NCBI RefSeq assembly: GCF_002090115.1
Contig: NZ_BBRK01000006.1
Span: 372,001-436,000 of the forward strand
Source of the DNA: Demequina sp. NBRC 110054
GTDB taxonomy: Bacteria; Actinomycetota; Actinomycetes; Actinomycetales; Demequinaceae
Direction: 5' to 3'
Length of the DNA: 64,000 nt
The notes below the pieces were generated by a model, which saw nothing but the letters and a program-made list of their open reading frames with translations, did no database searches and was not told the DNA's origin. Positions 1 through 9,950 of this stretch are shown here, piece after piece; position 1 is the stretch's first letter, and each line of letters begins with the position of its first letter. A program made the position numbers and the translations under genes.

Positions 1-1767
1 TGCATCGGCTGGGACGGCCGTTTCCTCGCCGAGGCGCCCGCTGCGATCGACACCCCCGAGGGCGTCGCCGCGTACGCCGAGCTCGCCGGCAAGACCGTGT
101 TCTCCGCCCAGAAGCGCATCGTCGAGATGCTCGCCGAGGCCGGGATCATGGAGGGCGAGCCCAAGCCCATCACGCACCCCGTGAAGTTCTTCGAGAAGGG
201 CGACAAGCCGCTCGAGATCGTCACCTCGCGCCAGTGGTACATCGCCAACGGCGGCAAGGACGAGGCGCTGCGCGCCGAGCTCGTGGCCCGCGGCGAGGAG
301 CTCGACTTCGTGCCCTCGCACATGGGCAAGCGCTACGAGAACTGGGTCAACGGCCTCACCGGCGACTGGCTGATCTCGCGTCAGCGCTTCTTCGGCGTGC
401 CGATCCCCGTCTGGTACAAGCTCGACTCCGAGGGCAACCCCGTGTGGGACGAGCCCGTGGTGCCGACCGAGGACATGCTCCCCGTCGACCCGTCCGCCGA
501 GCCCGCGCCCGGCTTCGACGAGTCGCAGCGCGGCGTCGCCGGCGGCTTCATCGGCGAGAAGGACGTCATGGACACGTGGGCGACGTCGTCGCTCACGCCG
601 CAGATCGTCGGCGGCTGGCGCGACAACCCCGAGCTGTTCGCGAAGGTCTTCCCCATGGATCTGCGCCCCCAGGGCCAGGACATCATCCGCACGTGGCTGT
701 TCTCGACCGTCGTGCGCGCGCACCTCGAGGACGGCGTGCTCCCGTGGAAGCACGCGGCCATCTCGGGCTGGATCCTCGACCCCGACCGCAAGAAGATGTC
801 GAAGTCCAAGGGCAATGTCGTCACGCCGATGGGCCTGCTCGAGCAGCACGGCTCGGACGCGGTGCGATACTGGGCGGCCTCCGCACGCCTGGGCACCGAC
901 GCGGCGTTCGACGAGGGCCAGATGAAGATCGGCCGTCGCCTCGCGATGAAGATCCTCAACGCCTCGAAGTTCGTCCTCGGCGCGACCGGCATCGCGACCG
1001 CCGCCAACGCGTCGCTCGAGGACGGCGTCGCGGTCTCGAACGACGTGATGGCGCTGCCCGTCACTGAGCCGCTCGACAAGGCGATGCTCGCCGCGCTGGC
1101 GTCCGTCGTCGACCAGGCGACCACCGCGTACGAGAAGTACGACCACACGAAGGCTCTCGAGGTCGCAGAGACGCTCTTCTGGACGTTCTGCGACGACTAC
1201 CTCGAGCTCGTCAAGATGCGTGCGTACGACGGCGCGGCGCCGGGCGAGGCGATCGACGCCTCGGCGGGCTGCTCGCCCGAGGCGGGTTCCGCTCGGGCGG
1301 CGCTCACCCTCGCGCTCGAGACGTTCCTGCGCCTGTTCGCGCCGGTGCTGCCGTTCGCGACCGAGGAGGTGTGGTCGTGGTTCCGCGAGGGCTCGGTGCA
1401 CCACGCCGCGTGGCCGGTCGCCGCTCCCCTGTCGGCCGCCGCTGGCGCTTCCGCGGATGCGGGCGTCCTGCCTGCCGCTGGTGCCGCGCTGTCCGCGCTG
1501 CGCAAGGTGAAGTCCGAGGCGAAGGTCGCGCAGCGCACCGAGATCGTGTCGGTCGACGTGCTCGTGCCCGAGGCGCAGGTCGCCGCGGTGCGTGCGGCGA
1601 AGGCCGACCTGATGTCGGCGGGCAAGGTCCGCGCGATGCAGATCGTCGACTCGGTGGCCGCGCTCGAGCCCGGCGTGGACGGCGAGGCGCCCGAGGACGG
1701 CGCGACCGACGAGATCGCCGACACCACGGTGGTCCGCACGGAGAACGCGGTCCTGGCGGAGTCCTGA
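1..1767 (+). CDS. valS: Valine--tRNA ligase, C-terminal part
   Basis: Cytoplasmic class Ia aminoacyl-tRNA synthetase that charges tRNA-Val. The reading frame is open from base 1 (Cys-Ile-Gly-Trp-Asp-Gly-Arg), so the 5' end lies outside the window; about 588 residues are present. The KMSKS ATP-binding signature (KKMSKSKGN) sits near base 790 and is followed by the helical anticodon-binding domain (LAMKILNASKF). The segment DVMDTWATSSLTPQ just upstream is typical of the ValRS catalytic core. The C-terminus is an Ala/Glu-rich stretch without an obvious long coiled-coil arm. A perfect palindromic hairpin follows the stop at 1805-1830. Identification is firm; only the missing N-terminus limits it. 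Confidence 0.96.
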   Translation, partial: CIGWDGRFLAEAPAAIDTPEGVAAYAELAGKTVFSAQKRIVEMLAEAGIMEGEPKPITHPVKFFEKGDKPLEIVTSRQWYIANGGKDEALRAELVARGEELDFVPSHMGKRYENWVNGLTGDWLISRQRFFGVPIPVWYKLDSEGNPVWDEPVVPTEDMLPVDPSAEPAPGFDESQRGVAGGFIGEKDVMDTWATSSLTPQIVGGWRDNPELFAKVFPMDLRPQGQDIIRTWLFSTVVRAHLEDGVLPWKHAAISGWILDPDRKKMSKSKGNVVTPMGLLEQHGSDAVRYWAASARLGTDAAFDEGQMKIGRRLAMKILNASKFVLGATGIATAANASLEDGVAVSNDVMALPVTEPLDKAMLAALASVVDQATTAYEKYDHTKALEVAETLFWTFCDDYLELVKMRAYDGAAPGEAIDASAGCSPEAGSARAALTLALETFLRLFAPVLPFATEEVWSWFREGSVHHAAWPVAAPLSAAAGASADAGVLPAAGAALSALRKVKSEAKVAQRTEIVSVDVLVPEAQVAAVRAAKADLMSAGKVRAMQIVDSVAALEPGVDGEAPEDGATDEIADTTVVRTENAVLAES

Positions 1768-1804
1768 CCCGCTGATCATCGGCAAGCCGCTCGGCTTGCG
1801 AGGT

Positions 1805-1830
1805 GGCCCGGCGCGCATGCGCGCCGGGCC
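1805..1830. terminator. Perfect 26-bp palindrome, terminator of valS
   Basis: A perfect self-complementary run of 26 bp (13-bp arms centred on GCATGC) lies 38 bp after the valS stop and is followed by CTTT. It can fold on either strand. Confidence 0.7.
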
Positions 1831-1880
1831 CTTTCTCGTCTCCACGGACCCCTTCTCATCTCCACGGCCCGCGTCCCCGC

Positions 1881-1909
1881 GCATCGTCCCTCCCCCGCGC
1901 ATCGTCCCC
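1881..1909 (-). repeat. Two copies of the dispersed GGGACGATGCG motif
   Basis: CGCATCGTCCC occurs twice about 18 bp apart in the non-coding gap after valS. The same motif, in both orientations, recurs in many other intergenic regions of this window (see findings). Confidence 0.7.
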
Positions 1910-2034
1910 ACGTCGACGAAGTCCACCGCACGCGACCAGAACGTCCATAGCCGGACCAGACGTACTCGAACGACCTCATCGACGCGCAAACGTGACCCGC
2001 ACGGCACTCCGGCCATCAATCCGCACCAAAGCGC

Positions 2035-2098
2035 CCCAGTGGACACTCATTGTCGTTTTCGCGCCACCAAAGTCAGCCAGTGGACCATTCCGTACCGC
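2035..2098 (+). repeat. Left terminal inverted repeat of the DUF559 unit
   Basis: A two-part repeat: a 24-bp block (2035-2058) beginning CCCAGTGGACACTCATTGTC, a 17-bp variable spacer, then a 23-bp block (2076-2098) beginning GCCAGTGGAC and ending GTACCGC. The mirror image lies at 3264-3327 with the 24-bp block identical, the same 17-bp spacing, and 20 of 23 matches in the inner block. Conserved spacing with diverged spacer sequence suggests paired protein-binding sites, as at transposon ends. Confidence 0.85.
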
Positions 2099-2138
2099 TC
2101 GCGGCCGTCCGCGCCCCAACTCAGTGAAGTCAGGCGAG

Positions 2139-3080
2139 TCACGGTCGGCCGAGGCCCTGTTGCGTTGCACGGACACGCAACACGGCCGCTGCCATCGCCT
2201 GACACCAGTCAGGCCTCTCGACGATGTCGCGATACGTGAACCGCAGGGTCTGGATCCCGAGCGTTGCCACCAGGACGTCCCGTTCAGCATCGCTCTGATG
2301 CGCCTCTGGATTTGCGTGGTAGGCCGCGCCGTCAGTCTCCATCGCGGTTCGCGTCGCGGCGTCGTACATGTCGAGCTCGCAACGACGGCCCTCGACGACG
2401 AGCGTGTGCTGCCGGAGCAGATCCGAGAACGGCCGCCCCCTGAAGACGTCCATGAGCGCGACACGTTCGAGGTGACTGTGCGCGCCGGCCGAGAGTGCGT
2501 CCACGAGCCGTTCGATCTCCCGACGTCGCGCGACCCGCGGCATCGCCTCGAGCGCCCCCTTCAACGTCTGGGGTGAGAGGCGCCGTTGTTGCACCGCTCG
2601 ATACATCGCGTCCTCAGCGACATCGCGCGGCAGCTCTGCGTAGCCAAGAACTAGTGCGTGCGCGAGCGGCACCACACGGAGCCTCCTTCGCATCACGGAA
2701 GGCATTCCGACATCTGTGCGGGTCACCCGAATCCAGTCCGGGGCCCTCGGGCGACGCGATGACCCGACAGCGACCGCGATCCGGTCGGGTGCCTCCCCCA
2801 GGGCGTCCCAAGCGAACAGCGCCGCTGCTCCGGACAGCAACGCGTCGTCACCGAGCCATCGGAGCGTCGCGGACGCACGGGCCGCGAAAGACTGCGCATG
2901 GCACGCGCCGACGTAGGAGTTCGGAAGCAGCCTGACAGCGTGGCCCGTGACGATCGCCGTGCGAGCTGCGCGATGCGACGAAAGCGCCGCGAGCTCTTCG
3001 AACGAGAAGCTGGACGGAGAGTCGATCAGTGCTTCCGCGATGCGCGGGTCTACCCGGGGAGGCGGATGCGGTGACTCCAT
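2139..3080 (-). CDS. DUF559 (PD-(D/E)XK-like) protein with AbiEi-like N-terminus
   Basis: Protein of about 313 residues from the ATG at 3080 (an alternative ATG lies at 3104). The N-terminal two thirds resemble the winged-helix, AbiEi-antitoxin-like region seen in many actinobacterial DUF559 proteins. The C-terminal 80 residues are the DUF559 nuclease-fold domain: ELDMYDAAT...METDGAAYH, then SDAERDVLVATLGIQTLRFT, the acidic/His pattern of the Vsr-like PD-(D/E)XK group. The gene is alone and sits entirely inside a pair of 64-bp inverted repeats (2035-2098, 3264-3327), as a passenger of a small mobile element would. Family membership is well supported; nuclease activity and a defence role are inference. 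No transposase gene is present. Confidence 0.82.
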   Translation of the reverse strand: MESPHPPPRVDPRIAEALIDSPSSFSFEELAALSSHRAARTAIVTGHAVRLLPNSYVGACHAQSFAARASATLRWLGDDALLSGAAALFAWDALGEAPDRIAVAVGSSRRPRAPDWIRVTRTDVGMPSVMRRRLRVVPLAHALVLGYAELPRDVAEDAMYRAVQQRRLSPQTLKGALEAMPRVARRREIERLVDALSAGAHSHLERVALMDVFRGRPFSDLLRQHTLVVEGRRCELDMYDAATRTAMETDGAAYHANPEAHQSDAERDVLVATLGIQTLRFTYRDIVERPDWCQAMAAAVLRVRATQQGLGRP

Positions 3081-3263
3081 GGGTCGAGCCCACCATCGCC
3101 GCATAGGCTCCGGACGCGCGGCGGCGTCCTCCGTGGACAGCTTCCTCCGGGCCGCGAGCCTGTGGAGGACGCCGACCCATGTCGGCTGCAGCGCGCGGAA
3201 TCGACGCGATGTTGGACGTCAGCGGTGCACAGGGGCGCTCAGAAGCTCGGAGTGACGGCTGCC

Positions 3264-3327
3264 GCGGTACAGAAATGTCCACTGGCACGCAGCCAAGCCC
3301 GCGAAACGACAATGAGTGTCCACTGGG
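3264..3327 (-). repeat. Right terminal inverted repeat of the DUF559 unit
   Basis: Mirror of 2035-2098: outer 24-bp block at 3304-3327, 17-bp spacer, inner 23-bp block at 3264-3286 (20 of 23 match). Together they delimit a unit of 1293 bp. No direct target duplication was recognised outside it. Confidence 0.85.
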
Positions 3328-3373
3328 ACGCTCGGGCTGCGCCAAGCGGATAGGGCACGGTGGCGCGGCCGCG

Positions 3374-3420
3374 GAGCGGCGAGGCGACGCAGTAGCGCCG
3401 GAGCCGCTACGCAGCGGAGG

Positions 3421-3431
<11 letters not shown>
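3374..3431. terminator. Two-step hairpin at the end of clpX
   Basis: An inner perfect stem GTAGCG/CGCTAC (3392-3397 with 3405-3410) is nested in an outer stem GAGCGGCG/CGCCGCTC (3374-3381 with 3424-3431). It overlaps the last codons of clpX on the minus strand. There is no T-run, so termination is probable, not certain. Confidence 0.5.
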
Positions 3432-4686
<1,255 letters not shown>

Positions 4687-4796
4687 GCGGTCTCCTTCCA
4701 ACCGTCCAGTCTGTCTCCAGGCTACCTAGACGGTCTGACACGTGGCCTCTCGACGCGCCGCCCGCACGCGGCGGACGCCCCGAAAGGCGTGGATAC

Positions 4797-4841
4797 ACGA
4801 GAAGGACCCCGAGACGGATGGCCCCGGGGTCCTCTTCTCGT
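4797..4841. terminator. Hairpin between clpP2 and clpX
   Basis: Long near-perfect stem: ACGAGAAG plus GACCCCG pairs with CGGGGTC plus CTTCTCGT, with a 2-nt bulge. It lies just after the clpP2 stop on the minus strand and probably separates the clpP1P2 transcript from clpX. Confidence 0.7.
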
Positions 4842-4856
4842 ATGTCCTATCGGCGA

Positions 4857-5576
4857 TCAGGCCTTGGCTGCGAGCGCCTGTGACTTGCGCGACTCCAGCA
4901 CCTCGTCGACGAGTCCGTACTCCTTGGACTCCTGCGCGGAGAGGAACGTGTCGCGCTCGATGTCCTCGCGCACCTTCTCGGGCGTCTGACCCGAGTGCAG
5001 CGCGAGGGTGTTCTCGAGCCACTCGCGCATCCGCAGGATCTCCTCGGCGTAGATCTCGATGTCCGAGGCCTGCGCACGCGAGCCGCCCTCAATGCGCGGC
5101 TGGTGGATCATGACGCGCGCGTTCGGCAGCGCGAGACGCTGACCGGGCTGACCCGCGGCGAGCAGCACGGCGGCCGCGGAGGCGGCCTGGCCGAGGCACA
5201 CCGTCTGGATGTGCGGCTTGACGTACTGCATCGTGTCGTAGATCGCGGTGAGCGCGGTCTGCGATCCACCGGGAGAGTTGATGTAGATCTTGATGTCGCG
5301 GTCCGGGTCCTGGGACTCGAGCACGAGGAGCTGCGCCATCACATCGTCCGCCGACGCGTCGTCGATCTGGACGCCGAGGAACACGATGCGGTCCTCGAAC
5401 AGCTTGGCGTAGGGGTCCTGGCGCTTGAAGCCGTAGGCCGTCCGCTCCTCGAACTGGGGCAGGATGTAGCGCGAGTCGGGGCCGGCCGGAGCCGCGCCGC
5501 CGAAGCCGGCCACGTTGCCCAGAGAGCCCGCGGTGCGTCCCGCGGCCTGGATCGCCTGGTATTCGGAGCTGCTCAC
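4857..5576 (-). CDS. clpP2: ATP-dependent Clp protease proteolytic subunit ClpP2
   Basis: Serine peptidase subunit that in actinobacteria forms a mixed ClpP1P2 tetradecamer. The protein is 239 residues, with an N-terminal extension compared with ClpP1. The catalytic triad motifs are present: Ser in [11 protein letters not shown], His in MIHQPR, and Asp in [12 protein letters not shown]. It starts with GTG at 5576, overlapping the clpP1 stop by 4 bp (GTGA), with GGGAGG 6 nt upstream, so the two genes are translationally coupled. A strong hairpin follows. Confidence 0.96.
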   Translation of the reverse strand: MSSSEYQAIQAAGRTAGSLGNVAGFGGAAPAGPDSRYILPQFEERTAYGFKRQDPYAKLFEDRIVFLGVQIDDASADDVMAQLLVLESQDPDRDIKIYINSPGGSQTALTAIYDTMQYVKPHIQTVCLGQAASAAAVLLAAGQPGQRLALPNARVMIHQPRIEGGSRAQASDIEIYAEEILRMREWLENTLALHSGQTPEKVREDIERDTFLSAQESKEYGLVDEVLESRKSQALAAKA

Positions 5577-6187
5577 GCCTTGCCTCCCTGGGAAGAGTCG
5601 CCCGCCTCAGCGGCGTGCTTGATGACCTTGTCGACGAAGCCGTACTCGAGCGCCTGCTCCGCGGTGAACCAGCGGTCGCGGTCCGCGTCCTTGGTGATCT
5701 GCTCGAGCGTCTTGCCCGTCTGCTCCGCCGTCAGCGACGCGAGCGTCTTCTTCATGTGCATGATCAGCTCGGCGTTGATGCGGATGTCCGTCGCCGTGCC
5801 GTAGATGCCGCCCGAGGGCTGGTGCATCATGACGCGGGCGTGGGGCGTCGCGTAGCGCTTGCCGGGCGCGCCGGACGAGAGCAGGAACTGCCCCATCGAC
5901 GCGGCCATGCCCATCGCCACGGTGGCGACGTCGGGCTTGATGTACTGCATGGTGTCGTAGATCGCCATGCCCGCGGTGATCGATCCACCGGGGCTGTTGA
6001 TGTACAGGTAGATGTCCTTGTCGGGGTCCTCCGCGGCCAGGAGCATCATCTGCGCGCAGATGGCGTTCGAGTTGTCGTCGCGCACCTCGTCGCCCAGCCA
6101 GATGATCCGCTCCCGCAGCAGCCGGTTGAAGATGGAGTCATTGAGACCCATCCCGGGGCCGTCGGAACGTGCCGTGATCTCGTTCAC
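5573..6187 (-). CDS. clpP1: ATP-dependent Clp protease proteolytic subunit ClpP1
   Basis: First gene of the clpP1-clpP2 operon; the product assembles with ClpP2 and works with ClpX or ClpC. The protein is 204 residues with Ser in [15 protein letters not shown], His in MMHQPSGG and Asp in [12 protein letters not shown]. The start is a GTG at 6187 preceded by AAGGAAGGA with a 5-nt gap. In related bacteria ClgR controls this operon; a convincing ClgR box was not seen in the 180 bp upstream. Confidence 0.96.
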   Translation of the reverse strand: MNEITARSDGPGMGLNDSIFNRLLRERIIWLGDEVRDDNSNAICAQMMLLAAEDPDKDIYLYINSPGGSITAGMAIYDTMQYIKPDVATVAMGMAASMGQFLLSSGAPGKRYATPHARVMMHQPSGGIYGTATDIRINAELIMHMKKTLASLTAEQTGKTLEQITKDADRDRWFTAEQALEYGFVDKVIKHAAEAGDSSQGGKA

Positions 6188-6366
6188 GCCGATCCTTCCT
6201 TCTCAGGTCTTGCGTCAAACCTAACGGCGCGCACCGGCATCTCATGCCGGAAACCGCCTCGTTTCGCTACGGGGTGAAAGGCTCAACGACACTGCATGCC
6301 GGGTGCGATAGGGTCGAGCCACGGCCGCTGGGGGGCGGTCCTCGCCGAGTGATCAGGGGGAACATC

Positions 6367-6747
6367 ATGGCTGTCGACGTGTCCACGCACGAGTCCGTTT
6401 CCGAGCCGGAGCCGGCCGCCGCGCCTGCCTGGCTCCCTGTAGCGACGCCCAGCGCCGCCGCGAGCCGTGCCGGAGCCAAGGACGACGCGACCTGGCTGAA
6501 CATCCTCGCATTCATCCTCGCACTCGCCACGGTGCCGGGCGTCATGATCATTCTTGTGGCCCCGCCGATGGCGCTCAGCTCGGTGGTGGTCGGGGTCCTG
6601 GGGGTGCGCGCCGCGCGGCGCGGAGAGGCCCGCCACGCGTGGATGGGCTACGTGGCGATCGTCCTCGGCTCCGTCATCGTCGCTGGCTTCGCGTGGCTGT
6701 TCGGATCTGCGGCGGTCCAGCTGATCCTGCACCCCGAGCTCGACTGA
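6367..6747 (+). CDS. DUF4190-type small membrane protein
   Basis: Protein of 126 residues with an Ala/Pro-rich cytoplasmic N-terminus (about 35 residues) and two hydrophobic segments (WLNILAFILALATVPGVMII... and GYVAIVLGSVIVAGFAW) separated by the loop GVRAARRGEARHAW. This two-helix arrangement with a Gly-x-x-Ala-Ala-Arg-Arg-Gly loop is the DUF4190 pattern. The ATG at 6367 follows GGGGGA with 6 nt spacing. Its neighbour at 6868 is a second member. The function of the family is unknown. Confidence 0.75.
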   Translation: MAVDVSTHESVSEPEPAAAPAWLPVATPSAAASRAGAKDDATWLNILAFILALATVPGVMIILVAPPMALSSVVVGVLGVRAARRGEARHAWMGYVAIVLGSVIVAGFAWLFGSAAVQLILHPELD

Positions 6748-6867
6748 GCCCCCTTCGGGGCCATCCCCGATCCCGGCGGCGTCGGATTCGGCCACAGGGA
6801 CGATGCGGCACCTCCTCACCCTGAGTAGCGTCGTTTTCAGGACGCACCAGACCTCGAGGAGGGGATC

Positions 6868-7470
6868 ATGTCCACGACGCCAGAGGACCCGTTCGCGAAC
6901 AGGCCGGAGGACGCAGGGGCGGGTCAGACTCCCCCGCCGCAGCCGGACCAGCCCTATGCGCAGCAGCAGCCCGGCCAGCAGTACGCGCAGCCCCAGTACG
7001 CCCAGCAGCCGTACGCGCAGCAGCCCCAGCCCTACCCGGCCCAGCAGCCCTACCCGGCCCAGCAGCCCTACGCCCAGCCGGTGGGCCCCCGCCCGGGCAC
7101 CGAGAAGAACTGGATGGGCACCCTGTCGCTCGTCATGAGCCTGCTCGGGATCATCACCGGCATCACCGCGATCGCGGGAATCGTCTTCGGACACCTGGGC
7201 CGCTCCGCGGCCCGCCGTGGCGAGGCGGACAACGACGGCATGAGCCTCGCGGGCCTCATCGTCGGCTACGTCATCACCGTGACCGCACTGATCGTCGCGG
7301 TCTTCGCAACCCTCGCGGTCGTGGCCGGCATCGGCTTCGTCGTGGACGAATGCGGCGGCGATGACCCGGCGGACTGGTGCGACGGAGAGTCGACCTACAC
7401 GTGGGACGCCGACGACGCGTCGTACGCCCTGGAGCTGTCCGACTACGGCGTGAAGCTGTCGGTCGACTGA
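6868..7470 (+). CDS. DUF4190 membrane protein with Tyr-Ala-Gln-Gln-Pro repeats
   Basis: Protein of 200 residues. Residues 20-75 are a low-complexity Pro/Gln/Tyr tract built from YAQQP and YPAQQP units, followed by two transmembrane segments (LSLVMSLLGIITGITAIAGIVFG and GLIVGYVITVTALIVAVFATLAVVAGIGFVV). They are linked by HLGRSAARRGEADNDG, the DUF4190 core. The short C-terminal part is acidic with two cysteines (DECGGDDPADWC), probably outside the cell. GAGGAGGGG precedes the ATG. It is close in kind to the gene at 6367, but no function can be assigned. Confidence 0.75.
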   Translation: MSTTPEDPFANRPEDAGAGQTPPPQPDQPYAQQQPGQQYAQPQYAQQPYAQQPQPYPAQQPYPAQQPYAQPVGPRPGTEKNWMGTLSLVMSLLGIITGITAIAGIVFGHLGRSAARRGEADNDGMSLAGLIVGYVITVTALIVAVFATLAVVAGIGFVVDECGGDDPADWCDGESTYTWDADDASYALELSDYGVKLSVD

Positions 7471-7551
7471 CACGGCACGCGCAAAGCGCCGGAGCCTGCA
7501 ACACACGGGACACAGCACGCAACAGGCACCAGGCAAGAGCGGCCCGAGAAA

Positions 7552-7596
7552 GCACGGGGCCCCCGCCCTCCTCAAGGGAGAGCGGGGGCCCCGTGC
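7552..7596. terminator. Terminator between the DUF4190 gene and tig
   Basis: Perfect 15-bp stem (GCACGGGGCCCCCGC with its complement) and a 15-nt loop, placed between the convergent ends of the two genes. It can serve both. Confidence 0.8.
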
Positions 7597-7606
7597 GTGA
7601 AGCTGG

Positions 7607-8971
7607 TTACTTCTCGTCGGCCTCACCGGCAGCCTCGGCGACCATCGCGGCGGCGGCCTCGACGTCGATCTCCGGCTCCTTGTTCTCGTCCTCGAGCGAA
7701 CCGATGACCGCGGACAGGTCCACGGCGGCACCGGCGGTGTCGACGACGGTGGCGCGGCGCAGCGCGAAGGCGGTGGCCTTCGAGCGGGCGACCTCGGCGA
7801 CGATCGCGGGGATCTGGCCGGCCTGCTCGATCTGCTGGATGAACTGGCCCGGGTCCATGCCGTACTGACGCGAGGCGTTCAGCAGGTAGTCGAGCAGCTC
7901 CTGCTGCTCGACCTGGATGTCCAGGTCGTCGGCCAGGGTGTCGAGGAGGATCTGCGTGCGCAGCGCGGTGTGCGCCTCCTCGGTGACCTCGGCGCGGTGC
8001 TCGTCGTCCTCGAGGCGGCTCTCGTTCTCGAGGTGCTGGTGCACCTCGGCCTCGATGACCTTCTGCGGCACGGAGAACTCGCCGGTGGCCTCCATGAGGA
8101 CCTCGAGCAGCTTCTCGCGGGCCTCCATGGCCTGGTTGTTGGTCTTGATGCGCTTGGTCTGCTCGACCAGGTCCGCCTTGAGCTCCTCGATCGTGTCGAA
8201 CTCGGAGGCGAGCTGCGCGAAGTCGTCGTCGGCCTCGGGGAGCTCGCGCTCCTTGACGGCGGTGACCTTCACGGTGATGGTCGCGGTCTGACCGGCGAAG
8301 TCACCCGCGGCGAGCGGACCCTCGTAGGTGGTCTCCTCGCCGGCGGACAGGCCGGTGACGGCCTCGTCGAGGCCCTCGAGCATGTTGCCCTCACCGATCT
8401 GGTACGAGGTGCCCTGGACCGAGTCGACGTCGTTGCCGTCGACCACGGCGTCGAGGTCGATCGTGACGAAGTCGCGGTCCGCGGCGGGGCGGTCGACGGC
8501 CTTGAGCGAGCCGAAGCGCTCGCGCAGGTTGTCGAGGCGCTCGGCGACGTCCTCGTCGGAGACCTCGATGGGCTCGACGGTGACGGTCAGCGAGTCGGCC
8601 GCGGGGAGCTCGATCTCGGGGCGGACCTCGACGGTCGCGATGAACTCGAGACCCTCGTCGCCCTCGACGGCGCCGGGGATCTTGGTGATCTCGACCTCGG
8701 GCTGGCCGAAGGGGCGGATGCCCTGCTCCTCGACCGCGGCGGAGTACCAGCCGGGCAGGCCGTCGTTGACGGCGTGCTCGATGATGGCGCCCTTGCCGAC
8801 GCGCTGCTCGAGGATGCGCGGGGGGACCTTGCCCTTGCGGAAGCCGGGGATGGTCACCTGCTCGCCCACGTGCGTGTAGGCGTGGTCGAGCGAGGGCTTG
8901 AGGTCCTCCTCGGTCAGGGTGACCGTCAGCTTGACGGTCGTGTCGTCGATCTTCTCGAGGGCGCTGGTCAC
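7607..8971 (-). CDS. tig: Trigger factor, ribosome-associated chaperone and prolyl isomerase
   Basis: Folds nascent chains at the ribosome exit tunnel. The protein is 454 residues. The N-terminal ribosome-docking loop GFRKGKVPP is present near residue 45. The FKBP-type isomerase domain spans about residues 150-245, and the helical SurA-like arm spans about 260-430, followed by a very acidic tail. The start is GTG at 8971 with CAGGAG 7 nt upstream. In many bacteria tig precedes clpP-clpX; here two DUF4190 genes on the other strand separate them. Confidence 0.97.
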   Translation of the reverse strand: MTSALEKIDDTTVKLTVTLTEEDLKPSLDHAYTHVGEQVTIPGFRKGKVPPRILEQRVGKGAIIEHAVNDGLPGWYSAAVEEQGIRPFGQPEVEITKIPGAVEGDEGLEFIATVEVRPEIELPAADSLTVTVEPIEVSDEDVAERLDNLRERFGSLKAVDRPAADRDFVTIDLDAVVDGNDVDSVQGTSYQIGEGNMLEGLDEAVTGLSAGEETTYEGPLAAGDFAGQTATITVKVTAVKERELPEADDDFAQLASEFDTIEELKADLVEQTKRIKTNNQAMEAREKLLEVLMEATGEFSVPQKVIEAEVHQHLENESRLEDDEHRAEVTEEAHTALRTQILLDTLADDLDIQVEQQELLDYLLNASRQYGMDPGQFIQQIEQAGQIPAIVAEVARSKATAFALRRATVVDTAGAAVDLSAVIGSLEDENKEPEIDVEAAAAMVAEAAGEADEK

Positions 8972-9118
8972 AGAAAAACTCCTGAGTGGGTGGGAAATGA
9001 CCCGGGTGCCGGGCGGGGCCCGCGCACGGGCAACCCCGCAATCCTATAAGGGATGGGCGCATCGCCCCAATCGAGAGCCGACCGTTCGCGCTGGGCTGAG
9101 AGCGGAGACGCCGCGCAC

Positions 9119-9220
9119 GGGACGATGCGGGCGGACCTGAATGCCGGGATCGGGACGATGCGGGGGTCGCGACAGGGACGACGCGGGGGTCGCGACAGGG
9201 ACGATGCGGGGGCTGGGACA
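9119..9220 (+). repeat. Cluster of GGGACGATGCG motifs with a 23-bp tandem repeat (x3)
   Basis: Four motif copies in 100 bp. From 9152 to 9220 a 23-bp unit occurs three times head to tail (9152-9174, 9175-9197, 9198-9220). Each unit begins GGGACGA(T/C)GCGGGGG and ends GACA; the third copy has two changes. It is non-coding and lies between tig and the transporter gene. Confidence 0.85.
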
Positions 9221-9273
9221 CGCACGACGCCGGGGCAACGCGGCGACCGGGGTCGGGCCGGCACCGCTCCCGC

Positions 9274-9867
9274 TCAGGCCTCCGCCTGCTTGGCCTCGAG
9301 CCGCTCCTTCGACGCGGCCCTCCACACCTTCACCCCGGCATCCGCGTTGAGCGCGCCGATGCCGAGCCCGACGACGATGTCCGGCCAGCCCGACACCCAC
9401 ACCAGCGCGACCAGCGCGGCGCCGATGACGGCGACGTTCGCGAGCGCGTCGTTGCGCGCGGAGAGCCACGCGGCGCGCGCGAGCGACCCTCCACGATGAC
9501 GGTGGCGCACGAGGATCGACGCCGCGGCGAGGTTCGCGAGCAGCGCGCCGAGCGCAGTGACTGTGAGCGGGATGGTCTCCGGACGCGTGGGATCGAGGAT
9601 CTTGACGACCGCCGTGACGACCGTCGCGACGGCGGGCACCAGGATCACGAGCGCGAGCACATGCCCGATGCGCGCCCTCCTCTGCACCGACCACGCGGCG
9701 GCGAAGAAGATCAGCAGGTTGAGGATCGCGTCCTCAAGGAAGTCGATCGAGTCGGCGGTCAGGGACACCGACCCGATGATCCTCGCCACCGTGAACTCGA
9801 TGACGGCGTAGCCGAGGTTGATGAGCGCGACCGCGAGGACCGCGCGGCGCAGGGACGAGGCGGGCAT
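9274..9867 (-). CDS. CDF-like cation transporter family membrane protein
   Basis: Protein of 197 residues with five to six hydrophobic segments, resembling the membrane part of cation diffusion facilitators but without the cytoplasmic C-terminal domain. Two conserved polar patches fit the metal-site helices: TADSIDFLEDAILN (usual form HxxxD) and SARNDALANVAV. The first histidine of the classical zinc site is replaced, so metal selectivity is unclear. It is transcribed away from the MarR gene at 9951, with 83 bp between the two starts. Family is likely; substrate unknown. Confidence 0.7.
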   Translation of the reverse strand: MPASSLRRAVLAVALINLGYAVIEFTVARIIGSVSLTADSIDFLEDAILNLLIFFAAAWSVQRRARIGHVLALVILVPAVATVVTAVVKILDPTRPETIPLTVTALGALLANLAAASILVRHRHRGGSLARAAWLSARNDALANVAVIGAALVALVWVSGWPDIVVGLGIGALNADAGVKVWRAASKERLEAKQAEA

Positions 9868-9915
9868 GCGCTCATCCTCGCAGGCGGTGCTCGAACGTCA
9901 TCGGTAAATGGCCAC

Positions 9916-9950
9916 TTGTCAACTTGTACATATCTTGCTTATATAAATGG
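9916..9950 (+). promoter_or_regulatory. Promoter of the marR-MFS operon, leaderless
   Basis: -35 TTGTCA (9916-9921), 17-bp spacer, -10 TTATAT (9939-9944), then exactly 6 nt to the GTG at 9951. The AT-rich stretch stands out from its surroundings. It contains TGTACA, which could be part of a MarR operator. Confidence 0.7.

Noticed and set aside
2035..3327. Complete insertion sequence
   Set aside because: The ends look like transposon ends, but the only gene inside is a DUF559 protein without any transposase motif.
6188..6366. ClgR-type operator upstream of clpP1
   Set aside because: TTCGCTACGGGGTGAAA looks a little like one half of the known site but lacks the matching second half.
9152..9220. 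CRISPR-like short repeats
   Set aside because: Repeats are directly adjacent with no unique spacers, and no cas genes are near.
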